Shown here one piece after another: positions 21,456 through 33,990 of a stretch of 64,000 bases of DNA. The notes below the pieces were generated by a model, which did no database searches, was not told where the DNA came from, and worked only from the letters and a program-made list of their open reading frames with translations. The DNA is from Fistulifera solaris. Lineage: Eukaryota > Bacillariophyta > Bacillariophyceae > Naviculales > Stauroneidaceae. Positions within the stretch are counted from its first letter, which is position 1. Every line of letters starts with the position of its first letter. The translations under genes and the position numbers were made by a program. The stretch lies in assembly GCA_030295235.1 (NCBI GenBank), contig AP026138.1, forward strand, positions 893,501 through 957,500. Reading direction: 5' to 3'.

Positions 21456-23057
21456 GTGGCGTGGTTATGATTAGATTCTTTATCAGCATTATTTAATCAT
21501 TCATTACCCATTCGATAATCGTGTTTGTTGCTGCCTTTCGAATGTTGATGCACTTGGTCGATGCTGGGCTAACTAAATACGTACAAAGAGAAGCAAACTT
21601 GTGTCGTAAAGGGACAGGGTTCTTCACCATTTCGAAATACCTCTCACAATATTTTTTTACAATTATAAATCGTACTGCCCGTGTACCGCAACGACTACTG
21701 TACGTAAGAAAACACACCCATTTCCCAAGCAATTTCCATGAGAATTACCGGCACGGTTCAGTCTAATCTATAAATAATGGCAAGCTAAATCATGTATTTC
21801 TCGTCAACAGGGTACAAATTTTCTCGTTTACAAAGTACAACACAAGACGATTCTACGTGATTTAAGCTGCTGATTCTCAATGCTATGCTCCTCTCGTCAT
21901 TTCCGCGTGAGACACATGTGAGCAGTTTAGTTATTAGCATAAACCTACAAGGTGTGTCGCAAAAGGCGCCAATCTCCATCGATTATCGCTCGTCACCCAT
22001 TTGACAACAAACAATATTCAGCATTAGTTCATACGAATTACTCCGCTGGAACTCGAGAGAGCTTTGTTCACACGGAGTATTTCTGTCCTCTAGATAATGC
22101 CTCTAGTCTAGTGGTACCTACTAAACCCTAGTTCCCTAGTTCCCTATGCCCTAAGTCCCTCAAGATTAAAAATGAGTAGCACAAGCACGAAGCATGCATC
22201 TATTAACTTTAGAATCTAACCTAAATGGCATTTTTAGATCCATGCACGAAGCACGATAAGCACGATGCATGATGCACGACGCACTACGCCGCACGCCGCA
22301 ACAAAGCACAACGCACATCATCACGACATCTAGAGTTACGTACTAAATTGTGTAGATGATGATGATAAGCTATCATTATCATTCACTAATCATCAATCAT
22401 CACTCATCACTCATCACCAATCATAGGGATTTAACATTTAACTACAAGACAGTGGAACTATACCCCACAAGTCTGCAATAAGTATGCAGATAGCAGATAG
22501 CAGATATGCTAAACATAAAGTAGTACAAAAACAGGAAGCCAAGTTCGCGGTTCGCGGCTCGCGGCTCTGCTCTCCACGTATATCGGCGATGCCGAGTGCC
22601 GATTTGAAAGTTAGATGCTCTGATTTCTGATGTTTGAGTAAACTTTAGTTGTCGGATACTGTAAATATTCGAATGAGCCACAGTTAAATGTCAGAAAAGC
22701 GAACTGTGCAACGTATTATGTCCTCTGATGTGGCCACTTTTGAAGGTTCTCATTTTGCAATCTGTCTGGGGCCATTAAGTATTCTTCAATCAAGTGTGAT
22801 CCCCTGAAGTACTATGTACTGCTGTGAGAGGCGAACCGCGATCGTGACCACCGTGTCGCCGCTCAAAGTTCGCCGCAGAATAAGACGCCTGTTTTCGAAA
22901 CGCGCCGCCGGACGGTGAAGTCGGGCGGATAACGCCGACAAGGAGGATTCGGTCCTTTCTTCATCAATTCATCGATGAAACACGAAGAAGAAACAATTTC
23001 AAAGCTTTTATAAAATTCTGTTACATTCAATTTTATTTGTAACGCCACTGCTCTAGG
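21456..23057. other. intergenic with low-complexity sequence
   Basis: Between the two bZIP genes. 22140-22440 is cryptically simple: CTAGTTCCCTAGTTCCCTA, repeated GCACGA, GATGATGAT and TCATCACTCATCA units. No ORF with coding character. Confidence 0.5.
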
Positions 23058-23896
23058 ATGTACGCAAGACCAAGTAGCGACCATGAGGAAGTCGGCCCTT
23101 CCAAGAAGAGGAAAGTCAGCCATCACAAAGAATCGCCGACTTTGCGATACAGCGACGTCCATGGCTCCAACAGAGACGATGGCGATGAATCGGCAAGTGA
23201 ATCTTTGCAGCCGCAATGCAAGACAGGAGTGAAACGGGTGCACATAAACGACCGAGAAAGGCGAGCAGTGCATCTCGTCGCATCGAAATATCTAATCCAG
23301 AGCTTGCCCTACGCCACAAGCTCACCAGCGAAGAGGGGCAGTTAGAAGAACACCCCGATTACACTCCAGATCAAGCGAGAGAAGCGGCTAAACGTGAATA
23401 TAATCGTCGAAATGCAGCCCGGGCTCGCATCCGTCTAAAGTGCACGTTGACTGAAATGCATGAGAAGTGTGCTTCGATGAACGACGAAATTCAAAGCCTG
23501 AAGGATGAGAATGCTGCTTTAAAAGCTGAATTGAATGAAATGAAACAACAGGCTCGTAGACAAAGTCTCAGTGCCGATAGACTTCGCCTAAGTGATATCA
23601 CCTTGCCGACAGACCGAGGATTGTATCTTCCGCAACTGCGAGGGGCCTTGGAAACTGACCGTCTCTTGCAAGGTAGTGTATTAGCTCCACAGTGGCAGTC
23701 CAACGAAGCGAGATTACAGCAGTTGATTACAATGGGTGGTGTGACACCCCTCGTTCCGTCCGTGCAGCCTGAATTGGCGCTTGGGCAACCTTTAATGAAT
23801 TCGCTCATCCTGGCCAGGGCCCGGGCCGCTTTGCATCCGAATAGCTCATTAACACTCTCCGAGCTCGGAAACTCATCACTCTTTTTACCGAAATAG
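23058..23896 (+). CDS. bZIP transcription factor 2 (paralogue, one frame break)
   Basis: About 279 residues if one missing base near 23211-23217 is supplied. The first frame starts at the ATG at 23058 with SKKRKVSHHK, a likely nuclear signal. The second frame, from 23216, carries QDRSETGAHKRPRK, RRIEISNPELALRHKLTSE and the bZIP REYNRRNAARARIRLK, then a zipper ending LKDENAALKAEL. Alignment with bZIP 1 places QDRSE against QDTSE, which supports joining the frames there. The C-terminus LILARARAALHPN...LFLPK matches bZIP 1. Same orientation and shared architecture show a local duplication. If the frames are not joined, the ATG at 23216 could start a shorter protein with an intact bZIP. Confidence 0.8.
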
Positions 23897-24803
23897 GCAC
23901 ACACAGTCGGATGATCGTCAATATCTTTTACCATTTTACTAATATTTTGAAAGCTCGTTCAATACTCCGTAACAAAGAGCTTAGTAAGCCCATCTCCCAT
24001 CTTAGCAAATCGCTTTGTTGCTAGTTATGCATTAGAGGAGCTGCTGGGAAACATAAATTTCAATTAAACAGGGATTGTTGATTGTTATTGCTGATGATCA
24101 TCGAATAATGGTGGTCGACGGAGAAACAACAAGATCGTTGTGTGATTTTGCGGTTTGCTCGCTATAATGACACGCAGTGAATACGTATTGTGCCACGTTT
24201 CTCCGAAAACCGAAAAAAAGCGGAGGAGCTCGATCGCAAGCAGCCAGCAAATGACCGATGACGAATGACTCATGACAAAAACAGTCGTGCTGAAAATGTT
24301 ATCACAATATTTTTACGCTCAGTCCTGTGTCCTGTAGACCACATCGAAGCCTTGAAGCAGCTCATTGTGTAGCAATGGAAGCAGGATAATCATTCATGTT
24401 ACAATGATAGGTGCGTGTTACTTGTCTGAATTGCAATCGCTCTATAAAAAAAATCGGCAAGTAATAAAGCATTCCGCAAGACCGTTCGACATAATAAAAT
24501 TGAGGCTTGCATTTTGAATAAAGATGTTTTTATTTGTTGAGAATGCATCAAGTACGCGGGTACCAGTTGCAGTTCTTGCATCCGCGCAATTCATTCAGAA
24601 GGATCGATCGAGCTAATAATTATGGCTCATGACTGCGCTGCTATCCATTCACGGATACCCACACTATATAGTGCTGTGCTTTCTTGCGAACGAAGAAAAG
24701 TCATTAACCTTACCTGGTATATTCATTCGTCGCGGTATTTTTCAGCATCGTTCAAATTGCTGGCGTTCAATGTGATAGATTTTCAAACATAAAATACATT
24801 ATT
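23897..24803. other. intergenic, nothing recognised
   Basis: Region between bZIP 2 and the globin gene. Only short chance ORFs. Confidence 0.4.
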
Positions 24804-25561
24804 ATGGTGAACGAGTTGAGCTACAATACAATCAGCCATGTTCTCGAATCATGGGAATCTCTGCGTCGGATAGCCAAGTGGGAGGAAGTTGCTGGAGTTT
24901 GTTTATTCCGAAAGTAAGTTGAGGAAACGCGAGATGCTACATTATTATTTGCTGGCGATAGCTGCAATAAAAGTTGTTACGTGCGTCTTTTTCATTTGCG
25001 TGCACTCACAAATTAAACCCCCTTTCTTAGATTATTTCACCGCTCTCCTCCTGCGCGAGTCCTTTTTGGTTTCCCCATTGATATCGATCCGGATTCCGAC
25101 GATCTTCGCTTCTCCAAACGTTTCGTGACGCAGGCAATGTACATGATTCAAATGCTCGATTCATCGATTAGTATGTTAGGCCCTGATATTGACATGCTTT
25201 CTGAAATTATGGTAATTAATATGCTTGCTAAGTTATTCATGCGCAAATATTTGTTCCGTTCTCACCTTGCTTCTTTTTGAAGTCGGAATTGGGAGCTAAG
25301 CATTCAAGGTGAGTCATCCTCAAACTTTGCTTATTAATTAATAGCTACATCTCAAAAGCCATGCTGTCTTTAACAAATACTGTCTTCTTCGTGCCGGGTA
25401 GGTATGGCGTTCAACCGGAAATGTTTACTATCATGGGCGAGTGCCTCATTGAAATGTTGGCCGAGTTACTGCCGAATGGCGTGTCCACCGAGGCAGAGGC
25501 GGCTTGGCAGACTACTTACAAAGAGCTTTCACAAGACATGATTCGAGCTTACGTCTCTTGA
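24804..25561 (+). CDS. globin, four exons
   Basis: Exons are 24804-24913, 25031-25211, 25283-25308 and 25402-25561 with GT-AG introns of 117, 71 and 93 bases; 158 residues. The spliced protein has a globin layout: helix A ISHVLESWESLRRIA; helix B/C LFHRSPPARVLFGFP with the CD1 Phe; helix E FVTQAMYMIQMLDSSI; helix F/F8 ELGAKHSRYGV with the proximal His; then helices G/H ending KELSQDMIRAYVS. The distal E7 position appears to be Gln (TQAMYM) rather than His. It is a haem protein that could bind O2 or NO; the physiological role is not deducible. There is no presequence, so probably cytosolic. The 26-base third exon makes it easy to miss. Confidence 0.85.
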
Positions 25562-26071
25562 TCACTTGTTCTAAAATGTGTAGCCTTGAACGAAGTTCGT
25601 TGACTTAGAAATTTATTACTCAACGGTATAAGGTCATGCGATGAAAGTAAAGGCGGTAGTCCGCAAAACTATTGTTGTAATCAATCGAGTTCTATTATAA
25701 GACACTACATTAAAAGTGTTTCGTCGAAACGAAAGTACTCGTTTGTTAAGTTTCGGCGCTTGGTTTTAATGCTAGCTAGCATTGGAGTACTACAAAGCCT
25801 TGAAATGGCTAATTTCCCTCTTTGGATCCAAGTTCCTTCTTGCCTGTGCACCATCCATTTTTGAATGTCAAATACCTTCTATCGAATGTATGTGAATTCC
25901 TAAAGAAGGAATAACCGCCGGCTCGACAAGTTTTGGTGCACCCTCATGGCGCCTACTTTCAGGCGAAGTTGTCGCTCTCGGTACAAGTTCACAATTCCTT
26001 CGCACCCCTCATTCATAGCAGAATAGAAGCAGTAACATCTTCTTTCCTTGTGCTTTGAAGTCGATTGTACC
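25562..26071. other. intergenic, nothing recognised
   Basis: Holds the globin 3' flank and the HSF2 promoter. No features identified. Confidence 0.4.
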
Positions 26072-26848
26072 ATGACAAACTTTCCAGCGAAGTTGCACTA
26101 TTTGCTCGGTGAAATGGAGAAAGATGGACAGAGCGACATCATGTCCTGGCAATCAGATGGTCTATCTTTCGTCGTTCATGACAAAGCCCGTCTCGAAGAA
26201 CACATCCTTCCACAGTGGTACCGACAATCTCATTACAGCTCGTTTCAAAGGTGCGTACTCCGGAGGAAAACCCATCGACGCCGTTTCATTCCTAATGATC
26301 TGTGATGCTCCCCTTTAGACAACTCAATATTTACGGCTTTCAGCGTATTTCGAAAGGTGCGTTTTTCACGTCAGCAGCACTGGCTTCACCTCTCAAAGTA
26401 TAACTCAATTTTTGTCCTTTGAACCACAGGAGTGCATAAAGGAGGTTACAAGCATGAATTCTTTCAACGTGACAAACCGGAGTTGTGTGCGAATATCCCC
26501 CGCTGTCGAAAGAAAGGAAAAATGAGTACTATAAAACCAAGTATCATCACTCGCAAATCTTTCGAAACCGAAGGGGAATCATCCAGTCCCCAGTATCAGG
26601 AGCTTTTGTCGCGTTCCTGTAACGAAAACGTCGGAAGCGGCAACAATACCGACTGTAGATCGAGCACGACATTGTTGAATGATTACATCGGTGCCCTCTA
26701 CGGTTTGACTCGTTGTCAGCAAGCCGACTCGCGTTGTCGTCTGGGGGGAGACAGGCCGGACGTTCATCGCGATCTCCAGAAAGCAGAAGATGAGTTGCAT
26801 GCAACAAATTCCACTACTTTGGATCGAATTTCCGATAGCAGCGAGTAA
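26072..26848 (+). CDS. heat shock factor (HSF) transcription factor 2
   Basis: Exons are 26072-26250, 26319-26356 and 26430-26848, with introns of 68 and 73 bases; 211 residues. The DNA-binding domain starts almost at the N-terminus: MTNFPAKLHYLLGEMEKDG, DIMSWQSDGLSFVVHD, YRQSHYSSFQR / QLNIYGFQRISK / GVHKGGYKHEFFQRDKPEL. Both introns interrupt the domain (phase 2 in the Arg of SFQR, phase 1 after ISK). The short C-terminal region is Ser/Asn/Arg-rich with no clear coiled coil or activation domain, so it may act as a minimal DNA binder. It is closest to HSF3 of this window in sequence (HYSSFQRQLNIYGF) and intron placement. Confidence 0.88.
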
Positions 26849-28006
26849 GCGTCGCTCTTTGTCGCTTCTTAACTTTCTGCAGCGTAGACGAAAAAGATAA
26901 TACCTTAGAGCAAGCAGATTGCTTCAACTTCTATGATTGAATAGTCTGACGCGCAGAAAGGAAAAGATCAGGTGTTTTCGCTTCTTCTTTCACTCAACAC
27001 TGCACGGCGTTTTGCCATCAATTGTTGGCTGCTGAATGTTCTAAACGTACTTGATAGACATTGTCTAGTGAGGAAGTCTTTCGATTTCAGTCAGTTGCTT
27101 GCCCCCAGTAAAAGGCCGAGAGCGTGCTGGCGCATTTATCGGAATTTCTTGGGTTCGATCGAGAATACCTGTTAGGACGATAGATCGCTTCTTCGACGAT
27201 GATGACTGCCGTTACTGCTCACTATCAAGGATGAAGAGGCAAAGAGATAAAAATTGTCGCAACAGCCCAATATTAGAGCAGAATGAAGAATGAATCATCA
27301 TCGTCGCGTCGAAAGAGATGTAATCTATGGTGCTCTACTATCACGCCCCTTCGACGCCGCGGGAGTTTTTGTCAGGGGCTATTGCTTGCGACATCACGAT
27401 ATACGGTGGGCATGCCAAGATGAGTTTGGTGGTCACGTGCAGTCTTTTATTGATTCGAATGTTAGAATATAGCGAACGAGAGGAATGCGTGTGTTCGCCG
27501 TCATCGTCGCTTTGCAAAAAGGAAAATAGCGCCAGCGCACCTTTCCTCATCTCCACCATGGTTGGCGTTAAGTTTCGGAGGTGCGCGATCGTGCGCCATT
27601 GCGTGCGCGTTCATAGAGGAGTTGAAGTTTCAAAGTCGTTCGGTACTCGGGTTCTATGGAGGGAGTAGAAGATGCGACAAAAGCGAACGCGAATCGGCCA
27701 TTTCAATTCGCGATTCGCATTTTCGTTGAAGAACAAAAGAAACAAATCAGTATTGATTCAGATGATGATCGATGCTTTCCCTCAATGCCTTGCTCTTATC
27801 GTTGGGAGTTGGGAATGATCTACTCTGTTATAATAATCTCTCGCGACAAACCAGAGTGCGCTTCGCATTCGAACCCTGTTCTTCCAATCCTCATTTTACC
27901 TTCTCGTCTTGTGAATTCAATCGCTCTCTTTATTATACGGCCTGTGGAGTCATCAGCTTATTTCTTACAATTTGCTAACGATCAAGCGTAAGAGTTTCGA
28001 AGACTA
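26849..28006. other. intergenic, nothing recognised
   Basis: Several ORFs of 60-113 codons overlap on both strands without domains or coding character. Confidence 0.35.
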
Positions 28007-28696
28007 ATGAAGAGCATGAGCAAACGAGCGCTGCAAACCCTTCCAGAACAAGTACATGGTAGTCAGTTGCGGCCTTTTCCTCTTTTGCCGCACGGAAGAG
28101 AACAAGCTTCTCAAGAGTTGCGTCTACAACAAAGACCAAGTCGCTTAAGACTAAGCGATCGACAAAAAACATTTGTGTTTGTAAAGATGCTTCTACAATA
28201 TTTGGATCGTGCAAACAACCATCTTATGCAGGTACAAGCTAAAGCCATCATTGCCGAATGTGTTCAACGCAATCGCATGGGCGACCCGCTCTATGCCGAC
28301 CTTCAAAATGCTCTTCAAGTGCATTTATCAGCGGTTCTGGGATACACAACGTATACGCGTATTCAGCTTTGCTGTCGGCGGCGATATCGCAACTGCTCGA
28401 TATGATCAAGAGAGTTTCATTTTGCTAGCTATCATTCGTAATCAAACTCCCGTCGCTTCTATCAGCTTAATGAAAACAACTCCGCTCCTTTTTGCTTAAA
28501 AGGACTCGTTTCAATTGCTAGTTGGCCTGTGCTACCTGGTAAAGCACTTTCGAGAGGCGTAGAAGGAATTCCTCTGAATCTTGTACCTAAAGTTTGCCCA
28601 CCGCACCAGACTCACTTAAGCTTAGAACAAAATGACTTAAATCGACTCAAGGACTGCGTAAGTAGAGTTCGTATGGAAAGGCTCCGCGTTTTGTAG
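28007..28696 (+). CDS. unassigned protein with helical domain, intron unresolved
   Basis: The first segment (28007-~28390) encodes a basic N-terminus and then a helical stretch: DRQKTFVFVKMLLQYLDR, MQVQAKAIIAECVQRNRMG, DPLYADLQNALQVHLSAVLG. I believe similar 70-80-residue segments (FVKMLL-YL ... AK-I-EC--RN ... L---LR--VG) occur in other diatom proteins, but cannot name a family. The same frame hits TGA at 28403 and TAA at 28439, then reopens to 28696 with protein-like content (GLVSIASWPVLPGKALSRG, LSLEQNDLNRLKDCVSR). A small intron between ~28340 and ~28460 is likely; I could not fix its ends. Function unknown. Confidence 0.5.
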
Positions 28697-29050
28697 GACG
28701 CTTAAACCCACTTTGTCCTTAGATCGTTTTCCTCGACACCAGTCACAAGCACGTCAACCTCTGAGTTTAAGGCTTTTTCACCCAGCTAGCTTGTTCTTTC
28801 CAAGGAAAGAGAAAATGTGAAGCGCAAACGCAATAAACTGACGCATAATCGCACGAAGAAATATAAATATTTCCTCTTGTGACAGACCTTCATAGCATAC
28901 AGTAGTGTAAAGAAGGAATAGTGAAAATCATCGGAGCACGGAGTTTATAAGAAAAAGTCATTGCCGTTGCACCTTTAAATATAGAGTCAAAATGTACTAG
29001 AAAGAATAATGCAGTCATTGTCTCAAATCCGCTAAGTCGAGCGGCGCGCG

Positions 29051-31304
29051 ATGCATTTTCGATCGCCGCGCCGCCCTCTCCGCCACGCCACGCTGATGAT
29101 ACCGCAAACGGCAAACAAAAATTTTGCCGGAGTAATTCATTCGTCTCCAAAATTGAAATGGAATATATCATTGATAGAATATCGTAAGAGACAATATCGA
29201 CAAAGCAACGATCAACTCAAGCTCACCAATCTCGTCAGCGAAGCAATCTTGTGCCCGAAGGAATTAAAAGAAGGCGAAAGCGCTCTAGAAAGACCCACGA
29301 ACACAGCATTTCCTTGTAAGAAATCGTTCTCGGAAAGCGCAATGATTACACCTCATATCACAGGCTCGCAAGTTATTTTACCAAGGGATCCTGCCAATAC
29401 TATATCGCCTTTGAGCGTCGTTAGCTCTGAATCAGTTGTGTCGACTGCTTCGAATAGATGGAAAAGCATAAGCAGATCTAACTTTCGGAAGCTTCCGATC
29501 GCTGAAAGCTCTACGGCTTGTGTCAATGCGTCGCATTTTGAGGATTCGGCAAAAACGGAGAATGTAACAAAGGAACAATTGTTACGTCGTCCTTTAATCC
29601 GTCGAGAATCGTTGTCGGTGAAAGATTTGCTCGCTCAGGTTGTGGAGGAACCAGGTTTTACTGCGCGGTTGTCGAAATCGATGACAGACCTCAAAACGTC
29701 CGTTAAATCGACTCACGAGAGCTCCAAAGAAAATAGATCGGTTCCGCGTCGTGACTATATGCCAGTAGAGGTATTAGCCCTGCAGACGATGGATTTGGAA
29801 GACGAAGAGAGGGCCGTTCTATGCAGTCGGTTATCACGGTCAATGACTGATTTGCAATTATCCCCTAAAGCAAAGGCGTTCGATAATATAACGATGGCTA
29901 GCAAGGTCCGGCGAAAACTTGCGCTCACAAAGTCGGACTCTTCTCAGTACATGATGCCCGCTTTACCAGTTCGAGAAGATAGTTTCAATTTATCGGACAA
30001 CCAGAATGCTCAATTTTCAACCCCAATACCAGCGAACCGAGATGCCTACATCGATAAACTGATCAGGAAGAGTACTTTATCAGTCAAGTCGTCTTGGTAC
30101 AAGAAACAATTATCGCAGGCAGCGCAGCCTCCCGAAGTGCACGCAAGTTTTGCTACCAGTGAGCCCCCCTGTGAAACAGAACATTCTTATAAACTCACTG
30201 GACGCAAATGTCCGAAAAAGTGACAACCATCATTCGAGTACAGCGCTCACATCACCAATGGCAAAGGGACTGGTAAGCAGTCAATTTTCAAGGTCAATGA
30301 ACGACCTATCTACGTCGCAGCAGTCCTTTCATGTCCGACTATCTCGCTCTCATTCGTCGGAAAGGATGCCTGTGATGCCACTGCGTCGTGGCAGCGTTGG
30401 GATTGGTAGTAGAAGTAATCAAGATTTGCCGCAAGGTGAAAGGTCAAGAGTTTCCGCTGTGCTAGTTGATTCTCCACAGCAATCAACACCAACAGTCAGT
30501 TCGAAAACACATTCACAATTGAGCAAACCATGGGGCTGGTCCGAAACGTCAACTTTGAAGCGCAGTTCGTTATCAAGTTTATCAACGGACTTATCCGGAC
30601 CACCGTGTGAACATCCGGATCTTCGTCGGCCTTATTCGTCGGAACAAATGCCGATGAAGCCAATGCGTCGTGATAGCTTAGCGGCCCCCGATAACGAGAC
30701 CTCACTGTCAAAGCCAGCTCCCGCCGAAGTGCACGCACCATACAGCCTATCAAAGGACATTGAAGAACTGATATTGAAAAGCGCTTCATCGGTAAAATCT
30801 CTTTGGCATTTGAAGCAAGCCGTTGATGCGCAAGATCTTTTTCCCAAAGAAACGAGAAATGTACTCAACGACACGTCTCCTATCCTATCGAATATGACTA
30901 GAAAAAATTCTACAAGTGAGCCCTCTGTGTCACCGGGGTTAGCTCGTGTTTCGAACTCTATGTCGGAACTTCGTTCAGTGCTTTCATCCTCCAATAATGG
31001 AGTTGTGTTCTCGGAGCTATCTCGCTGTCATACATCTGCGAGCATGCCTACAAAGCCGATGCGTCGCGGAAGTATCAATGCTGAAATTGCGTTTGCTGGA
31101 CATGGCTCCAATCTGCATACACGCCGCACATTACCAGCAATGAATTCCCAACCCACGCAATCACAGCATCCTGGTGTATCCGTCGACGAAGCAGAAGAAA
31201 GAGAACCTGGACTAGCTATTGCTAGACCCGTTGCAAAGTCCAACATCTTTTTTGACACAACTCGGTCCAGAAAATCTGTGCTTGGGGAGTCACCTAACAG
31301 TTAG
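29051..31304 (+). CDS. serine-rich protein with repeated SMTDL and MPxKPxRRxS motifs
   Basis: About 750 residues once one extra C in a run of six (30164-30169) is skipped. The frames on either side read ...TSEPP and VKQNILINSLDANV... without homology loss. The protein is basic, Ser/Thr-rich and predicted disordered. Short motifs recur: S-x-SM-T/N-DL (RLSKSMTDL, RLSRSMTDL, FSRSMNDL, VSNSMSEL); MP-x-x-P-x-R-R-x-S (ERMPVMPLRRGS, EQMPMKPMRRDS, ASMPTKPMRRGS); and SVKS-x-W (SVKSSWYKKQ, SVKSLWHLKQ). RRxS looks like a basophilic kinase site (PKA/AKT type). No enzyme domain or membrane segment. I do not recognise the family. It is the first of three related-looking plus-strand genes (29-36.5 kb). Confidence 0.65.
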
Positions 31305-32300
31305 GGTCCCTGGAAGTTTAAGGACAAGAAGTTGTCTCGACAAGCACTTAATCGACCGTGATAATGCTGAGTTGAGGTTTCTCCGTGTTTCAGTTTGGTG
31401 TCAAAGATTTTGGTTAGACGAGATATGAGACAACCCTAGGTAACGAGGCTAGCGAAATAGTTCTATTGGAACGGGTTTGCACCTAGTATTGTTAAGCTTT
31501 TTTTTCGCACACCAGCTCTTTTGTTCCCTAGGTTTTGATCCAGGTCGCAAAAAATCAAAAACGGCAAGTGAAAAAGACTCTTTTGACTTTTCATGAACAT
31601 GTTACATTATTTTGGTTTTTAGCTGCTTTCTAGAGCTGCTTTCTAGCTTGCGCTCCTTAGCAATGAGGGTCGCTACCTAGGTGCGCCTTAGCTTCTTCGG
31701 CCTGGTTGCTTAGGTTAGAGAGTCTATAGAGTATAGAGTTGCTACTGGGTACTGGGTAAGGTTATAAAGGATGAAGAAGATGACAGATGACAGATGACTG
31801 TACTTGTACTTGACTATTGGCTGTTGGTAGAAAGTCATGGTCATTGTTCGTAAACGTTAACATTTGACATTAACCATTAACATGTCATTGTTTCGTCTCT
31901 ACAGTATATAGTGAATTATGAATTATGAATTAATAGTTACCTATTATGTACGTTGTATTTCGAATTTCGAAGTTCGAAGGATACTACGTACTTTTGTACT
32001 TTTGCTTTTTCTTTCGTCTAACGCTCTACAAATTGGTGCAGAGTGCAGAGGAGTCTTTCTGTCTTTCTACATTACAGTAGGAGGTCCCAAAGAGCAGAAG
32101 CCTTTAAGGCCAGACGCAAAAAGCGCCCCGCGATAGTCTTCGCACTTCGCACGACAATAAGATTTTTCACCCCTTGAATTCTCAAGAAACGACGACGAAA
32201 GGAAGCGAATAAACGCTTTGACAAAGTCAGCTGGATCGCATAGCCTTCTGCAACCTGAAAAGGTGCATTGAAACTGACTTCATTGTTATAAATCGTCGCA
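31305..32300. other. intergenic, low complexity
   Basis: AT-rich with small duplications, such as AGCTGCTTTCTAG twice in tandem at 31621-31646 and TTAACATT runs near 31857-31890. No gene recognised. Confidence 0.45.
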
Positions 32301-33990
32301 ATGAGACGAGAAGATTGCGAAGATTTGCCTATCCAAGAGGAATTTGGAACTCCGATGTCATCGCGACTCGTTTCACCCGCTCAAGAATCTGTTTATGCGG
32401 AAATATTAGTAAACCATTCGCATGCGCTCCTCGTGTCGCCGTTGGGTGAAGATCTTTCTCCAATGAAGCGTTTGCCTGTTCCTATGATGTCGGCGCTAGA
32501 AGCATGTCGAATTCGCCGTTCAAAACTTCCCATAATGAGAGACACAAACAGAAGAGAGGCAGCCTTCGCAGCGTCGTCAAGGAAACTCGAAGGACTTGCT
32601 CGAGCAAAGTCAATGGCTCTTATGAGTAGCACAACGAAAGCTTCTTCCAGAGAATCACAGTCTTATACTAAAAGCAGTCTATCGGTCACGAAACACTCTT
32701 CGAATCCTGATCTTCGACTGCAAAATGTGCAACTCGACCGCATCGCACCATGATGAGTAACGCACGGTGGAACAATGCCCGATCTGAGAGACTCAACAAA
32801 TCATGTGACTTGAAAAATGTGTTTATAACCGACTGTTTGGTCGACATGGGCAGGATGCGCTGTGATAATCCTGGGGCAAACTCGTCATTAGACCTGCAAG
32901 GCGTATTTGGCAAATCCTCGGACAAGGTAGATACTGGAAGGAAGAATTCGGGTGGAGATTCACGGCGTAGTCTCGGTGACTCTGCAAGTAAATTAGACGA
33001 GCGGTCAGCATTGGCTCCTCGACGTCCGGTACGATTGCTGAGCCCCTTAAAAAAGAACAGGCATTATTCAACACCGGAACTTGGATGTATGCTTGGCGAT
33101 TTCGAAAAGAAACAAAGGAAAGCCTCAATGAATGATGGATGGGATGACTCGGAGAATACGGAAGGATCCCTAGAATTAAGCAATGTATTTCCAGAATATC
33201 AGCGAGAGCAAAGCCACGCTCCTGTAAGACACGGTAAAAGTCGAAGTATTACTCGGACAAATTCAAGCATCGACTTGCTCAATGTTTTCGGAGGATCGCT
33301 ACATGGATTGGATACGTCTCTATCGAAAGGATCAGCATCCGCTTCAATGAGTAACTTTCGAGCAACGCCCCTAAAATCACCCAGAAGTCTCAAAGCAGCA
33401 AGAAAATCAACAAGTACAGCTCAAGCCCAAATCTAGGCCACAATCGTTACGTATCTCCCACAAGTGTGATGGACGTGAACAATTCCTCGGATGCTCATTC
33501 CACAGGCAACGTAATTTGGAGTCATCAAATGAAGTCGGGAAATGCGTGTTCAGAACGACCGAAAAACGTATTCATTCAGGGCATGTCGACAAATGCAAAT
33601 TATACTCGAAGGACTCAATTAACATCAGTGAATACGAAAATGATTCCCGGTCGAACATCCCATGAACTTCTGACGTCGATGCAATCGTTACAACCACAAC
33701 GCCCAGCGGCAGGGTTGCAAAAATACAGCTCCACCCCAGAACTTGGTGGAAGAGATCGAAATTCACGATCAAGAACATTTGAAAACGGCCTTTCAAGCCA
33801 TAGGATGGAAAATGCCTATTGGAAGCCGAATAAATCGAACGGTCATGGAAATGTTCTTATAAAAGCAATCACTCCTCCCACCTCGGCGATACCATTAAAT
33901 CGCGGCGTCACACGAACTACCTCATCGCTTGATTTGAGCTTAGTCTTCGGTTCATCTCTTGAGCATATCGAAGGACGCTGCAATAGTTAA
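32301..33990 (+). CDS. serine-rich protein with repeated SSxDLxxVFG motif (two frame breaks)
   Basis: Three frames in tandem (32301-32753, 32750-33436, ~33410-33990) look like one protein of about 563 residues. The second break sits on four A at 33403-33406, where one added base makes the reading continuous (KAARK then NKYSSSPNLG). The first is at CACCATGATGAG near 32750. The signature SS-x-D/E-L-x-x-V-F-G recurs: SSNPDLRLQNV, NSSLDLQGVFG, YSTPELGCML, EGSLELSNVF, NSSIDLLNVFGGSL, SSSPNLG, SSTPELGG and TSSLDLSLVFGSSL at the end. RLLSPLKKNR resembles RLLSPQKKSR of the gene at 4645. Highly basic and Ser-rich, no domain known to me. If the first break is real, two adjacent genes are the alternative. 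Confidence 0.55.
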
